From contig NZ_LT635801.1 of assembly GCF_900128495.1 (NCBI RefSeq), forward strand, positions 755,997 through 819,996: DNA of 64,000 nucleotides, given 5' to 3'. A program made the translations under genes and the position numbers. A model generated the notes under the pieces. The model was given only the letters and a program-made list of their open reading frames with translations, was not told where the DNA came from and made no database searches. Shown one piece after another: positions 27,587 to 37,308 of this stretch. This stretch comes from Bacteroides ilei (GTDB lineage: Bacteria > Bacteroidota > Bacteroidia > Bacteroidales > Bacteroidaceae). Within the stretch, counting starts at the first letter, position 1. Each line of letters starts with the position of its first letter.

Positions 27587-28324
27587 TCATTTTCTCAGTC
27601 TTTCTATTGCCTCCCTTATATTGTAGGCAGCGGAAGTCATATTGTTCTTTGCCGCAGATAATGCGGAAGAAAGACTGGAAGCGGAAACGAATCTTTTACC
27701 GTCTTTTGAACGTAAAAAATGCCCTTTGCTAAGGATGGATTGCCAGTTTAACTGGATAAATCTGTTTTCCAAAAGGGCATCAAACAAAATGGCCAAAAGC
27801 CTGATATTATTTACTTGTATGCAGAACCCTTTTTCACAATAAAGAAGATTCTGCATATCCTTGATGGTAAGTGTAGAAACACAAAACAGATGGTAGGTAT
27901 CAGCGCAAGCTGTAATACATACCATCTGTTCTGCTGTAATATTGCATCCCAAAGAAGGGGGAGGAGTACGCATGAGAGTGCTCAAACTATGTGCCTCAGT
28001 TGTTTTCGACGGAACTGATGAATCGTACATCTGTTTAAGTTCCATGCATTTCTCAAATGATAATGTACCGTGAGTAAAAGAACTTCTTACGATCCCAGAA
28101 TACTCTGTCAACAGAATCTTCACTATGTGAATATTCATTTCATGACAATTCCTGCAAGCAACATCGTCACATTCTATGTAACGATGGCTGTTTACAAAAT
28201 CATCGACATAGCGCGAGTACTGTTTGCTGCTTTCCAGTACTTCCTGCAAATAAACCTTTTGTGCTTCCTGTAGCAGGGTGCACAGTTCGTTAGCAACATC
28301 TTCTACTGTTACGAAATGGTTCAC
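27587..28324 (-). CDS. Hypothetical mobile-element protein (245 residues)
   Basis: A 245-residue soluble protein I cannot name. It has a probable metal-binding cysteine group (CDDVACRNCHEMNIH, about residues 52-66) and a mostly helical C-terminal half ending in a basic region (RSKDGKRFVSASSLSSALSA). Such genes are usual between the integrase and the helix-turn-helix gene of Bacteroides mobilizable elements. The gap to the next gene is 177 bases. The 28325-28495 gap on its upstream side contains no gene and only a short stem with little T-run (28422-28445). Confidence 0.55.
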   Translation of the reverse strand: MNHFVTVEDVANELCTLLQEAQKVYLQEVLESSKQYSRYVDDFVNSHRYIECDDVACRNCHEMNIHIVKILLTEYSGIVRSSFTHGTLSFEKCMELKQMYDSSVPSKTTEAHSLSTLMRTPPPSLGCNITAEQMVCITACADTYHLFCVSTLTIKDMQNLLYCEKGFCIQVNNIRLLAILFDALLENRFIQLNWQSILSKGHFLRSKDGKRFVSASSLSSALSAAKNNMTSAAYNIREAIERLRK

Positions 28325-28495
28325 GTGTTTGCCTTTCCCAAAAAGAGAGAAGGCAATAGCCTAAATCTTTTTTCATAATAGAAACTTTGAATTAAGTTAA
28401 ACGATATTATAATTGATTTTACTCCAGCCTTTTATATGACTGGAGCATAACTTGAGGTTTTCTTTTGCAGAATTATAGTGTCATTTTATTTTTTT

Positions 28496-29635
28496 TCATT
28501 CAAATAATCCGTTGGTCAAATTTACTGCCAGTCCCTTACGCTGCTCAATCATTTTTGCGTACTCAAGAGCCATCTTTATATCTGAGAGCCCAAGTAATTG
28601 GGACGTTGTATAAAGATCGGCTCCTAGTGTGAGCATCATAGCAGCGAATGTATTACGTGCTGTCTGGAACGTTATTTTTTTTTGTATTCCTGCTGCCTTG
28701 CCCCAGGATTTGATAAGCAGGCTGATCATGACAGTTGAAGGCAAGTCGAAAACATAATCATCGGCTTTCTTTTGCCCGCGTTCAGGCATCCATTTTACCG
28801 CCTCTGAAGATAAAGGAATATGGATGGGGGATTTGCCTTTTCGTATTTCCATCTTCAAATGATATTGTCCGTTGTTAATATAAATGTGACTCCATTTCAG
28901 TTCACGTATATTGCCGATACGGAGTCCACAGAAACAAGAAAACAGGTAGGCACTCTTCACTTCTCTATTTTTCATTGGAGTTGCTATCAGTGTGCGTATT
29001 TCATCTAACGTCATATATTCCCTCCTGCACTCAGGTTTATGGATCTTGCAGTCAGAACTTATTTGAGTAAAAGGATTCACTTTTATATGGCCGGCTCGTA
29101 CTGCGGCATTTAGTGCACTGTTAAAGACTCGGTAATAATTGTATAGTGTATAGTTCGATACGTTTTTTCCGTTCGGGCGGTACTTTTCAGTCAGGTAATT
29201 AATGAATCCTTGACAGAACTCCTTGTCAATATGTTCCAATAAAACTGGTGTTTGTACATAGTCGCCAAGGATCCGCGTGGCAACTTTTATTTGCTCACTG
29301 TCCTTTTTCCCTTTTTCTTTTTGATTTTTCTTATAGATATTCATCCAATCAGATAGAGATATTGCTTTCAGGGAATTATTGCCTGTTCCTGCTTCCTGAT
29401 TGGCTAATTCAATTATTCGCTTTGTCTTGATTTTATTAGCAGCTGCCAATATAGCCTGATTTTGGTTTCGGGCATTATTATCGGTTTCTGGTATCAGATA
29501 CATTTTCAAATACTCGTAAGAGCGTTGCCCGTTATGGTATATATCCAGATATAGGCTGTAGTTCCCATTTGTGAGTGCCTTCATCCGGAGCCGGACAGGT
29601 TCTTTTACCCTTGTTGATTTTTTCACTCGTGCCAT
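28496..29635 (-). CDS. Tyrosine integrase with altered catalytic histidines
   Basis: A 379-residue site-specific recombinase with an arm-binding N-terminus (KEPVRLRMKALTNGNYSLYL), a SAM-like core-binding domain (about 110-205) and a catalytic domain. Catalytic Arg239 (CGLRIGNIRE), Lys266 or 268, Arg327 and Tyr359 (LEYAKM) are present. The histidines normal in this family are changed: Gln324 (FQTARN), Asn328 in place of the second His, and Leu350 (LLGLSD) for LLGH. It should integrate the element; whether it is fully active is uncertain. The target site is not evident, as no tRNA lies nearby. The next gene upstream on this strand is a 237-residue membrane protein. Confidence 0.85.
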   Translation of the reverse strand: MARVKKSTRVKEPVRLRMKALTNGNYSLYLDIYHNGQRSYEYLKMYLIPETDNNARNQNQAILAAANKIKTKRIIELANQEAGTGNNSLKAISLSDWMNIYKKNQKEKGKKDSEQIKVATRILGDYVQTPVLLEHIDKEFCQGFINYLTEKYRPNGKNVSNYTLYNYYRVFNSALNAAVRAGHIKVNPFTQISSDCKIHKPECRREYMTLDEIRTLIATPMKNREVKSAYLFSCFCGLRIGNIRELKWSHIYINNGQYHLKMEIRKGKSPIHIPLSSEAVKWMPERGQKKADDYVFDLPSTVMISLLIKSWGKAAGIQKKITFQTARNTFAAMMLTLGADLYTTSQLLGLSDIKMALEYAKMIEQRKGLAVNLTNGLFE

Positions 29636-29908
29636 AGGACATATTCTGTTGTCTATATAACAAAGTTAACGATTAGAATTGACAAAAAGAAACAAATAAG
29701 AAACAAAATATTCCTTGAAATCAACCATGGATCACATTCTGATATGCGGAATAAAATATATTATAATTCCCTGAATGATAGATAATTCATGTGAATAATA
29801 AAAGTGTTCAATTATTTTGTATTATTTGTCGATTAATAAATTTCTATAATTTATACACTAAAAGCATGGATTTGTCATAAAATAAACATTTGTAGTATTA
29901 ATCTTTAA
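29636..29908. other. AT-rich gap, no gene
   Basis: This gap of about 270 bases upstream of the integrase gene is AT-rich. I see no gene and no clear promoter box in it. An integrase promoter must lie here or in the next gene. Confidence 0.3.
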
Positions 29909-30622
29909 TTAGAATCTGGCTATAGACTCATCTATTTCTATTTTGTGTCTCCCTGAAATTGTTCGTAAATTTTTCCTGACGGTCTCGAATGATGTATTCA
30001 CAAACCATTCGCTGAATGTCTCCATTACAAATGTAGCTGTCGCTTCACTGCTTAGGTTATATTGGAAAGCAATATTCCAGGCAAAGTTCTTCAAGGAAAT
30101 TTGTGTTACCGCCATTCTTTTTTTTATGTGAATGCCCTTAATGGAAAGAACCTTACGATTGGTAACAAAATAGCGGACACATTCATTTATTTGAAAGATT
30201 TCTGACTCGTCAAATCCCAATTGCTGGAACGTATCACGTGTATATCTTAATACGGCACATAGCTTTTTGTTTTCTTCTCTTTCTTTTTGTGAAATGTATT
30301 GCTGATGCTCTTGTTGATATTCATAATGAAATAGCTCCATTCTTTTTTTCAATAGAATCAGGTCACTTTCTTCCTGATTAACATCTTGGGAGGTATTCTC
30401 ATTTACTCCATCTGTGGAAGTAGTTGATTCCAGTTCTTTGAACATGTATATGAAGTAATGAAATATGAGTTTGAGTGGAATATAGATGGACACAATAACT
30501 ACGGGCAGTAAGATGAGTTTTGTACCAAACAGATTACATGCCTGGAATGCAAACATAGACGCCAACAGTATTGTTATGGCTTGGACTGTCAATGACCAGA
30601 ATAGGTTTCGTTTTTGGCTCAT
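29909..30622 (-). CDS. Membrane protein of the mobile element, unknown function
   Basis: A 237-residue protein with two N-terminal membrane segments (about 11-32 and 37-60, IILLASMFAFQACNLFG and LILLPVVIVSIYIPLKLIF), a linker rich in Asn/Gln/Glu, a coiled-coil-like helix (about 90-125) and a soluble C-terminal domain that contains FDESEIFQINECVRYF and ends in a basic tail. I do not recognise it. Proteins of this kind, a membrane anchor joined to a helical cytosolic domain, are common beside integrases in Bacteroides elements. Its role is unknown. Confidence 0.55.
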   Translation of the reverse strand: MSQKRNLFWSLTVQAITILLASMFAFQACNLFGTKLILLPVVIVSIYIPLKLIFHYFIYMFKELESTTSTDGVNENTSQDVNQEESDLILLKKRMELFHYEYQQEHQQYISQKEREENKKLCAVLRYTRDTFQQLGFDESEIFQINECVRYFVTNRKVLSIKGIHIKKRMAVTQISLKNFAWNIAFQYNLSSEATATFVMETFSEWFVNTSFETVRKNLRTISGRHKIEIDESIARF

Positions 30623-31897
30623 ATCTATTTTTATTTATTGATGTGACAAAGATATAATAGATTTCCATAAATAAAGAAAGACAAGAGCCCTCTGCCTGAT
30701 TGTAATTTTTTGACTTATAGAAAGTTATGAAAAGAAGAGCCGAACAACTGCAAATAAATCCTCAAAAATGAAAGGATATGAAAGTAAAAAATACTCAGTT
30801 AAAAAAATATAAATATTCGTGATGGTAATTTATTGCTTAATTATATGTTATTGTATGAAGGGAGTAGAGTAGATTCTTCTTATTATGAAATTATCTTTTA
30901 ATAAAAACAGACAGGATATTACCGCCCCTCCCGGAACAGACCTTCGATTATCGTAATACCATGAAGAACTTTACAATGAGATTATAATTTTCGATAAAAA
31001 CGAAAGGTTTCTTAGCACAAAACACTTCATAATACCCTAATAATCGTTTTCTTGTAAAGAACTAATAGCAGACAAACTGTAAAGGATAGAGGATAGTAAG
31101 CATTGTATGTCGCTTTATTTTTTCCTCTGTTTTGCCTAACAGCTACCATCTTTATATTTCTGTCATGGATGCAATAAAGAACAACCAAGTAAAGCTGAAC
31201 GGAAAATACGTTAATCGCTTACAATAGAGAGGAATATTTTTCAGTTCATCCCTATGACTGTCAACCGGCATTGTCAGAATTGTGACGGGCAGGTATTTTC
31301 GCAATAAAATAACTCTGCCGAGGTTGTACAGCTGAATGGTGAAACATGGGATAAAAGAGTTCTGTTAATAACAGGAAAGTGATATGCAATATAGAATGAA
31401 ACGAGAAAAGCTGCTGATTTTTTTTAGAACAGAAAAAATGTGTTACTTTTGCAGCAACATGCTTACCCCGCTTCCCATAAGAACAGCGCGCTCAGGGTGA
31501 GCTTTTTATTTTATATACTCATGGAGACGAAAACGAATAAAATTCCTTATCCCAAGCATCAGACAAAAACTAATTTTTAGAGTATGGTGTTCCCAATGAG
31601 TCTCAAGCTATATTGAGTTACAAGGAGGAGCCATGAAGTAGAGAAAGAAAAATAAGATACAACTTTTACAGGACTTGAATATAGTACTGTTTGTAGTGCT
31701 ATCGTTATTTGGCAGAAGATTGAAACTGATTTATTCAATATAAAATCTGCGAATATCCTTTGTGGTAAAATGCATGCCAGTGTGCATACACATTATTAAG
31801 AAAGCAGCAAAAAGAAAAATTCGGAAGTATATTGTCTAATAGTCTAAGCAAAAGACTAGATACCAAATTTGATAAGGTTTTGGGTGCTAATAACCAG

Positions 31898-31955
31898 TTT
31901 AGTTTAGTTTAGTTCCCCTATATATAGATACTAAATTAAACTGAATTATATAGAG
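31898..31955. repeat. 58-bp repeat, copy 2 (near element end)
   Basis: Direct copy of 25866-25923 (54 of 58 identical; differences only in the first 21 bases). Copies bracket the RepA-like, helix-turn-helix, 245-residue, integrase and 237-residue genes, a segment of about 6 kb. It lies within non-coding DNA here. Confidence 0.85.
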
Positions 31956-32417
31956 GTCCGCGCGTGCCATCTTTTCCAAACATTGTGATAATTTGTGTAA
32001 TATGTGAATAACTAGGTTTTTAGAAATTATTTTTGTAGCATGAGAAAATATTTCATAGCTCTTTAACTCTCCCGAAGGCATACAGGAAAGATGTAACCAT
32101 TTGTTTATGCATCTCCATATAAATGTTTTCAACTTTACATTTTACTTCTAAAGAATAGATTCTTTGTTCTGTTTATTCCTGGTCTCAATGTTAAAAATAT
32201 TTCACCTTTGCAGTACAAGTGTCTGCTAAAATCACCGATCGATGGATATGCTATGAAATTGCGACAACCATTGATCATGGAATTTCGTGGTTAAGGTTTA
32301 TAATTGGCTTTAAGATATTACATTCTTTACTTCCAGCATATAGTTGTGCTTGTGAATTATGCGATGTTTATGAATATGCGCATTGATTGCCTACAACACT
32401 GAAAACTAACTGGGGAC

Positions 32418-32456
32418 TGAACGGATATCACCAAAAATGCTGAACGGGTATCCACC
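32418..32456. repeat. Paired short repeats, possible insertion-sequence end remnant
   Basis: TGAACGGATATCACC (32418-32432) and TGAACGGGTATCCACC (32441-32456) are near-identical units 23 bases apart. IS21-family ends carry series of such repeats, but no transposase gene is near and I cannot confirm the family. It could equally be a regulatory repeat. Confidence 0.3.
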
Positions 32457-32688
32457 GGAATATGCACATAGATGATTATTTAATAGTAAGAATTGGCTGT
32501 GAAACGATTTTTTTCGTATAATTGCTCAATCTTTTTTTGAGGGCTTTTTCCCCTATTTTAAGCTTCAAAAAGTACTGCTATAAAATACCCATATTTGTAC
32601 CATGTTATACATAACTAACTGATTTTCAGCACACGTTATCTTTGAGGAAGTGAAATAATATCGGTAAACAAACGATAAACTCCATAAG

Positions 32689-32731
32689 AAAAGGTGTGAA
32701 ACTCAAGCGGTTTCACACCTTTTCTTTTTTT
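32689..32731. terminator. Strong terminator
   Basis: A perfect 14-bp stem (32689-32702 with 32710-32723; AAAAGGTGTGAAAC and complement), loop of 7, then CTTTTTT. It is oriented mainly for rightward transcription, though no rightward gene precedes it; it may also serve the leftward DUF1349 gene ending at 32822. Confidence 0.8.
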
Positions 32732-32821
32732 ATAGCTAAGAATGAGGCACACATGCCTTTACCGCTCTCCCAATTATGAATGACTACAGCATCTGTACTG
32801 GATATGTGGGAGAGTCCACAT

Positions 32822-33544
32822 TTATTCTCCCAATCTGAAATCTTTTACGTGATCAGTGGTCAGCTGTAGATTCTCAAAGGTTGAAATACATTCATCAGAT
32901 TGAGGGGCTTGGCTGCAGATGCCCAGATAGATCTTATCACCGTACTCGTTTTTATAGAGACGGACCATCTGCCATGTCTTACCGTCCAATGAATAGTAAT
33001 TGGCTATAGTCTGCGTGTCGGATGATATTTTAAAATAAATACATTCCGTGTCATCATTTACCACTTCATGGTTGTTGTCATCGGATGTTCCGATGGTACG
33101 TACGCTGACTACGCGATGTGTCCCTCTTTCATCCTGCTCGAAACACAATTTCTGCCAAAGCGTATCGTTGGCATATACAAACAGTACGGCCGCATTGTAT
33201 GTCCCTTCCGGAGTGAAACCCGTTCTGACTTTGGCGGAATACGTGAAAGGTTTCTTGTTGTCTATTTCCATAAAAAGGATGGCGGCATCATCTTGCGATA
33301 TTTTTCCGTTAGGGTCACAGAAAAAATCGGCTTGAGGTTTGGCACGGAAGGTGACAATACCAGCCGAATCGCTTACCTGTTTTTCTGCTCCGTTGAGTGA
33401 TTTGGTAAAGTGAAGACCATTTAAGGAGACGTTACATTCTGTCAGTCTGGAACTTTCCGCAACTTTTACGGTCTTATCTGCCGTTTTGTTGGAGCAGGCG
33501 GCTGCCATCATCGCAGCCATAGCTAAAAAAAGATATTTTTTCAT
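32822..33544 (-). CDS. DUF1349-type lipoprotein, putative carbohydrate-binding
   Basis: A 240-residue lipoprotein (MKKYLFLAMAAMMAAAC, Cys17). The mature part is a concanavalin-like beta-sandwich of the DUF1349 group, a fold also found at the end of beta-xylosidases: NGLHFTKSLNG at the start, DFFCDPNGKISQDDAAILF, then SYSAKVRTGFTP-like strands and YYSLDGKTWQMVRLY near residue 185, the typical motif of this family. It probably binds or acts on a sugar polymer at the cell surface. The neighbours upstream are a regulator and a family 9 glycoside hydrolase, which fits a glycan-use locus. Confidence 0.75.
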   Translation of the reverse strand: MKKYLFLAMAAMMAAACSNKTADKTVKVAESSRLTECNVSLNGLHFTKSLNGAEKQVSDSAGIVTFRAKPQADFFCDPNGKISQDDAAILFMEIDNKKPFTYSAKVRTGFTPEGTYNAAVLFVYANDTLWQKLCFEQDERGTHRVVSVRTIGTSDDNNHEVVNDDTECIYFKISSDTQTIANYYSLDGKTWQMVRLYKNEYGDKIYLGICSQAPQSDECISTFENLQLTTDHVKDFRLGE

Positions 33545-33620
33545 GGTTCTATTATATTTAATAGGTTTATAATTAATTCAGTCGAGATCTCTCATATTCA
33601 TTTGGCCCGGGTTTTTTCCA

Positions 33621-34370
33621 TTAACCGATCATGCCCAGTCTTTTTGCTTTGTGACATGCCTCGATGGTATTGTTTACCTGTAGTTTGGCTATGATATTCT
33701 GTCTGTGGCGGTCTACCGTATGCTTGCTGATTTTCAATTTGTCTGCAATCATTTTACTGGATTTCCCCCTTTGTATCATTTGCAATATGATCTTCTCTCG
33801 GACAGAAAGAAGTTTGTCCTCATCCGTTAAAAGAATTTTCTTTTCCCCTGTCATCGTATTTATCAGATAAGCCACTCCGCTATCTTCAGGTGTCGGATTA
33901 TATAGGCAGAGAGAATAACTTATCCCTTGTTGTCCGTTTCCTGAGAAATAAAAGATACGATGCCTCCAATCGTGGTATTCACCTTCTTTATTGCACATCC
34001 GTATGGTGTTTTCAAGATACCATGAGAATATTTCTTTCGAATGGGATGAAGATACCATACGGAAAAAAGTCAGCTCTTGCAGACATCGTCTTTTCCGGTC
34101 GTCCGGATGAATCCGGTTGTAAATCTCTTCCTCCCATACAGAATCAACCGTTTAAATCGTATTGGATTTACCTAATCCCAATATTTCACAAGACTTTCCG
34201 AAGAAAATATGGCTTTGGTCGGTACGCAAATTGCTTAATACAGCAATGGAGTTCTCACAGATAGCGTATGACTGTGCGACAAGACAAAGACGTTGTTCTT
34301 CGTCCTGTGCATATACTCCATCCATTTGTTGATGGAACTTTTTGTTTAATCTGTCATCTATATCTATCAT
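33621..34370 (-). pseudogene. LuxR-type transcription regulator broken by one stop codon
   Basis: A 249-codon gene with a single in-frame TAA at 34152-34154. Upstream it reads MIDIDDRLNKKFHQQMDGVY to GLGKSNTI, then the stop, then TVDSVWEEEIYNRIHPDDRK in the same frame, a PAS-like sensor region, and a LuxR helix-turn-helix at the end (LSVREKIILQMIQRGK, then KHTVDRHRQNIIAKL). No frameshift is present, so this is a nonsense change, most simply CAA or AAA to TAA. A downstream ATG (34058) could give a 145-residue C-terminal fragment with the DNA-binding part. It probably once controlled the DUF1349 or glycoside hydrolase genes. Sequencing error cannot be excluded. Confidence 0.85.
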
Positions 34371-34645
34371 ACATTTGTTTACAGTATAACAAAAGTAAAT
34401 AAAGCTTTTCCGAACTGCAATGAAATGCTGGTGTTCTTGATAATGTATGGTTATAAATCAGTATACTTTTCTTAATGGATGTTTAGTGGAGGAACCATGA
34501 AGGGATATCTCTGGAGCAGATCAGGATTCTATATGTCAATAAGTGTGAAGATTTTATTTTACTGGAGAAAGTATTTTTATCGTTTAGTTAATTTTTTGTA
34601 AAATAAAACCGTTCCGGTTAAACATTTATTTTATATCTTTATCCA
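34371..34645. promoter_or_regulatory. Divergent intergenic region, regulator/glycoside hydrolase
   Basis: No gene is present. On the plus strand a palindrome AACCG-TTC-CGGTT (34607-34619) lies just before the GH9 gene and could be a regulator site. TATCTTTA (34634-34641), a variant of the -7 box, sits directly before the start codon, as it does before the CsgG gene (53786-53793). Confidence 0.35.
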
Positions 34646-37216
34646 ATGACAAACCAAAATCTAATGAAAAACAATATGAAACAAATGTTAGGGCTAGTGG
34701 GGCTTATGGCTGCAGCCTTTGTACAGGCGCAGGATTTGAAGCTGAATGAGAAAGATTATTTTGAACGGCAAGGCATCAATGTGCTGGTATTCAGCAACAG
34801 TTTTGACGGTGGGTTTAACGACGAAAAGAATTCGGGCATCGAAATTATCCAGCACGGCGTCCGTTCCATTCAGGGTGGAGCCGTCCGGTTGAACAATACC
34901 CCGGAACAGTGGGATCTGGTACCGAAGATGACTTTCCGGCATGTGGACCGTGAGAAAGGTTGCATCGAAGTGGGGTTACGTTATGATGATTATGATTTTG
35001 ACAGCCGTATTGTTGTGACGGCAAAGGGAGAAGCGGTGGAGATAGCCGTGTGGCTCGACAAGCCTGTGCCCGAGAAGCTGGTGGGAGAGGCCGGTCTGAA
35101 CCTGGAATTCCTTCCTTCGAGATATTGGCTGAAGACGTTTACTATGGACGGCCGTTTGAACCGTTTCCCGCGTTATGCTACCAGTAGGACCGTTACCCGG
35201 CCCAATGCCGAGAAACCCCGGCAGTTCAAGGGGTTCAAGACGTACGATGACCGAGGGACGGGACGCTTTGTCGATCCTTTGCCTTTGGAAACGGGGCATA
35301 GCATTACCATGGCTATGGACGATCCGGAACGGATGGTCAGCATCCATAGCGATGATTCCGAACTGAAACTTTATGACGGCCGTATGCTGGCGCAGAATGG
35401 CTGGTTCGTGCTGCGCAGTGTGCTGCCCGGAGGCAAGACCGGAAAGGTGGTGAGCTGGACGGTAGAGCCGCATGCCATTGAAGGATGGATCAGGAAACCC
35501 AATATCGGATTCTGTCAGGTGGGCTATACTCCCGACCAGCCGAAGGTGAGTGTCATCGAACTGGATAAGAATGATGTGCCGAAAGCTACCGCTTCCCTGA
35601 TGCGCATCAACAATGACGGGACGGTTTCGAAGGCTTACGAGGGGAAAATCAAGACATGGGGTCCTTATTTTAAATATAATTATGTGAAGTTCGATTTTTC
35701 GGAAGTGAAGGATCCGGGTATCTATTATATCCAGTATGATACCGTGAAGACCAACAATTTCCTTATCGACAGTCACGTGTACGACAAGATCACCGATGCA
35801 ACCACCGATGTGTGGGTGCCTATCCACATGAACCACATGTTTGTGAACGAGGCTTACCGGGTATGGCATGGCGAACCTTTCAAGGAGGGTTACCTGCAGG
35901 CGCCTCCAAGCGACCATTTCGACCTGCATTACCAGGGTCCTGTGTCTGATACCAAATACAAGTCGCTGGAACTTATTCCGGGGCTGAATGTGGGCGGATT
36001 TTTCGATGCGGGCGATTTCGATATCGAGACGGGTTCGAACATCAGTGTGGTAGAGAACCTGATCCGCGCATGGGAGCTTTTCAAGCCGGAGCGTGACGAG
36101 ACATTCGTAAGTGAACGGCAACGTTACGTCGACCTGCACCGTCCCGACGGTATACCCGATATCCTGCAATACATAGAGCATGGTACACTTAACCTTGTGG
36201 CACAGGCCGAACAGATAGGCCATATGGCATCTACGTTGTCGAATTCCGTACTCGACAATTATCACCATCTGGGAGATGCCGCATCCATTACCGACGGACT
36301 CCATTATGATCCGTCGCTCAAACCGTATGAAGTATCGGCCGACGGCAAGAGGAGCGGTACCCCCGATGACATGTGGGCCTTCACTACCAGAAATCCCCAG
36401 CTCGACATGCGTGCCGCTACCATGTTTGCCGCCGCCGCCCATGCATTGGAAGGTTATAACGACAGTCTGGCGGCACGTGCTCTGAAGCAGTCCACACGTC
36501 TCATGCAGGAAGCCGAGGAACTTATGAGCCGCAAAGGTAAATCTGCCGATAAGGAAGATTCCCGTATGAAAAGCCGTGGTCTCGCCGCCACCAACCTGCA
36601 GCTTTATGCCGCTACCCACGACCGGAAATACCTCGATGTATTCAAGAAAGAGATCTGGAAAGATCTGGACCGTAACCTGGAATTCAATATCCAGATTGCC
36701 CTTGACGCTATACCTTATATGGATGATGCATATCGCAGCAAGTTGCGTCCTTATGTAGAGAAATATGCACAGTACATCCACAGTTTCGACACCGACAATC
36801 CTTATGGTGTGCCTATCGGTTTGGGTAACTGGGCCGGAAGCGGCCAGCTGCTCGGGTTCGGTACTTCCGTATGTTTCGCACATCTGTATTTCCCCGATAT
36901 CGTTGCAAAGGATGATGTGTACCGTACAGCCAACTGGCTTTTCGGCTGCCATCCTTACCACAACTATTCGTTTGTTGCCGCTGTAGGAGCTGCCCGTCCT
37001 AAACTGGTGTTCTATGGTAATAACCGTGCCGACTTTTCGTTCATTCCCGGAAATGTGGCTCCCGGACTGCTCTTCCGTAAGCCCGACCATTTTGAGAATT
37101 TCGATGACTGGCCTTTCCTTTGGGGACAGAACGAAGGTACCATTGCCGGAAATACGCAGTACATCATCTTCGGCTCCGCATTCAAGCATATCATGGAACA
37201 AATTGACAGAAAATAA
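34646..37216 (+). CDS. Glycoside hydrolase family 9 (cellulase/cellodextrinase-type)
   Basis: An 856-residue secreted enzyme. A signal peptide ends at about residue 28 (GLVGLMAAAFVQAQ). The first 280 residues are a beta-rich N-terminal domain, followed by an Ig-like CelD_N domain (about 290-375, GFCQVGYTPDQPKVSVIELD) and the GH9 (alpha/alpha)6 barrel. The catalytic-base motif is GGFFDAGDFD (Gly450-Gly451, Asp454 and Asp457). The end contains the usual HxY region (CHPYHNYSFVAAVG). It probably acts on beta-1,4-glucans or mixed-linkage glucans in the periplasm or at the surface. The NigD-like gene follows after 92 bases, probably in one operon. No SusC/SusD pair is next to it, so this is not a full polysaccharide locus. 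An in-frame ATG at 34664 is an alternative start. Confidence 0.88.
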   Translation: MTNQNLMKNNMKQMLGLVGLMAAAFVQAQDLKLNEKDYFERQGINVLVFSNSFDGGFNDEKNSGIEIIQHGVRSIQGGAVRLNNTPEQWDLVPKMTFRHVDREKGCIEVGLRYDDYDFDSRIVVTAKGEAVEIAVWLDKPVPEKLVGEAGLNLEFLPSRYWLKTFTMDGRLNRFPRYATSRTVTRPNAEKPRQFKGFKTYDDRGTGRFVDPLPLETGHSITMAMDDPERMVSIHSDDSELKLYDGRMLAQNGWFVLRSVLPGGKTGKVVSWTVEPHAIEGWIRKPNIGFCQVGYTPDQPKVSVIELDKNDVPKATASLMRINNDGTVSKAYEGKIKTWGPYFKYNYVKFDFSEVKDPGIYYIQYDTVKTNNFLIDSHVYDKITDATTDVWVPIHMNHMFVNEAYRVWHGEPFKEGYLQAPPSDHFDLHYQGPVSDTKYKSLELIPGLNVGGFFDAGDFDIETGSNISVVENLIRAWELFKPERDETFVSERQRYVDLHRPDGIPDILQYIEHGTLNLVAQAEQIGHMASTLSNSVLDNYHHLGDAASITDGLHYDPSLKPYEVSADGKRSGTPDDMWAFTTRNPQLDMRAATMFAAAAHALEGYNDSLAARALKQSTRLMQEAEELMSRKGKSADKEDSRMKSRGLAATNLQLYAATHDRKYLDVFKKEIWKDLDRNLEFNIQIALDAIPYMDDAYRSKLRPYVEKYAQYIHSFDTDNPYGVPIGLGNWAGSGQLLGFGTSVCFAHLYFPDIVAKDDVYRTANWLFGCHPYHNYSFVAAVGAARPKLVFYGNNRADFSFIPGNVAPGLLFRKPDHFENFDDWPFLWGQNEGTIAGNTQYIIFGSAFKHIMEQIDRK

Positions 37217-37308
37217 ACGATATTTAACGGTTGGACATGCAGGATTTGTCTTTATGCTTTATTTATATGGCAGATAATAAGAATAAATTTTAAACCATAA
37301 GATGAATT

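Larger units (their letters stand above)
30623..32821. other. 2.2-kb region without an intact gene, probable element/chromosome junction
   Basis: No open frame here looks real. Contents noted: a full -7 box TACTTTTG (31444-31451) followed at 31490-31506 by a short GC stem and T-run, which could make a small RNA of about 50 bases; coding-like but broken stretches at 31520-31580 and 31650-31800; the second 58-bp repeat (31898-31955); paired repeats resembling insertion-sequence ends (32418-32456); and a strong terminator (32689-32731). A CTnDOT-like core (GTAnnTTTGC) is matched at 9 of 10 places by TTACTTTTGC at 31443-31452. No tRNA is present. I infer decayed DNA at the element end. Confidence 0.4.

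Noticed and set aside
31443..31452. CTnDOT-type attachment core GTAnnTTTGC
   Set aside because: Only 9 of 10 positions match, and the same letters are expected of a Bacteroides -7 promoter box.
31899..32132. 77-residue open frame on the minus strand
   Set aside because: It overlaps the 58-bp repeat, has no recognisable motif and sits in decayed DNA.
1..32821. tRNA gene as the integration target of the element
   Set aside because: No tRNA-like sequence was recognised near the integrase or the repeats.
34976..37201. Long open frame (741 codons) on the minus strand opposite the GH9 gene
   Set aside because: It is a shadow of the GC-rich GH9 gene; the plus strand has a clear signal peptide and GH9 catalytic motifs.
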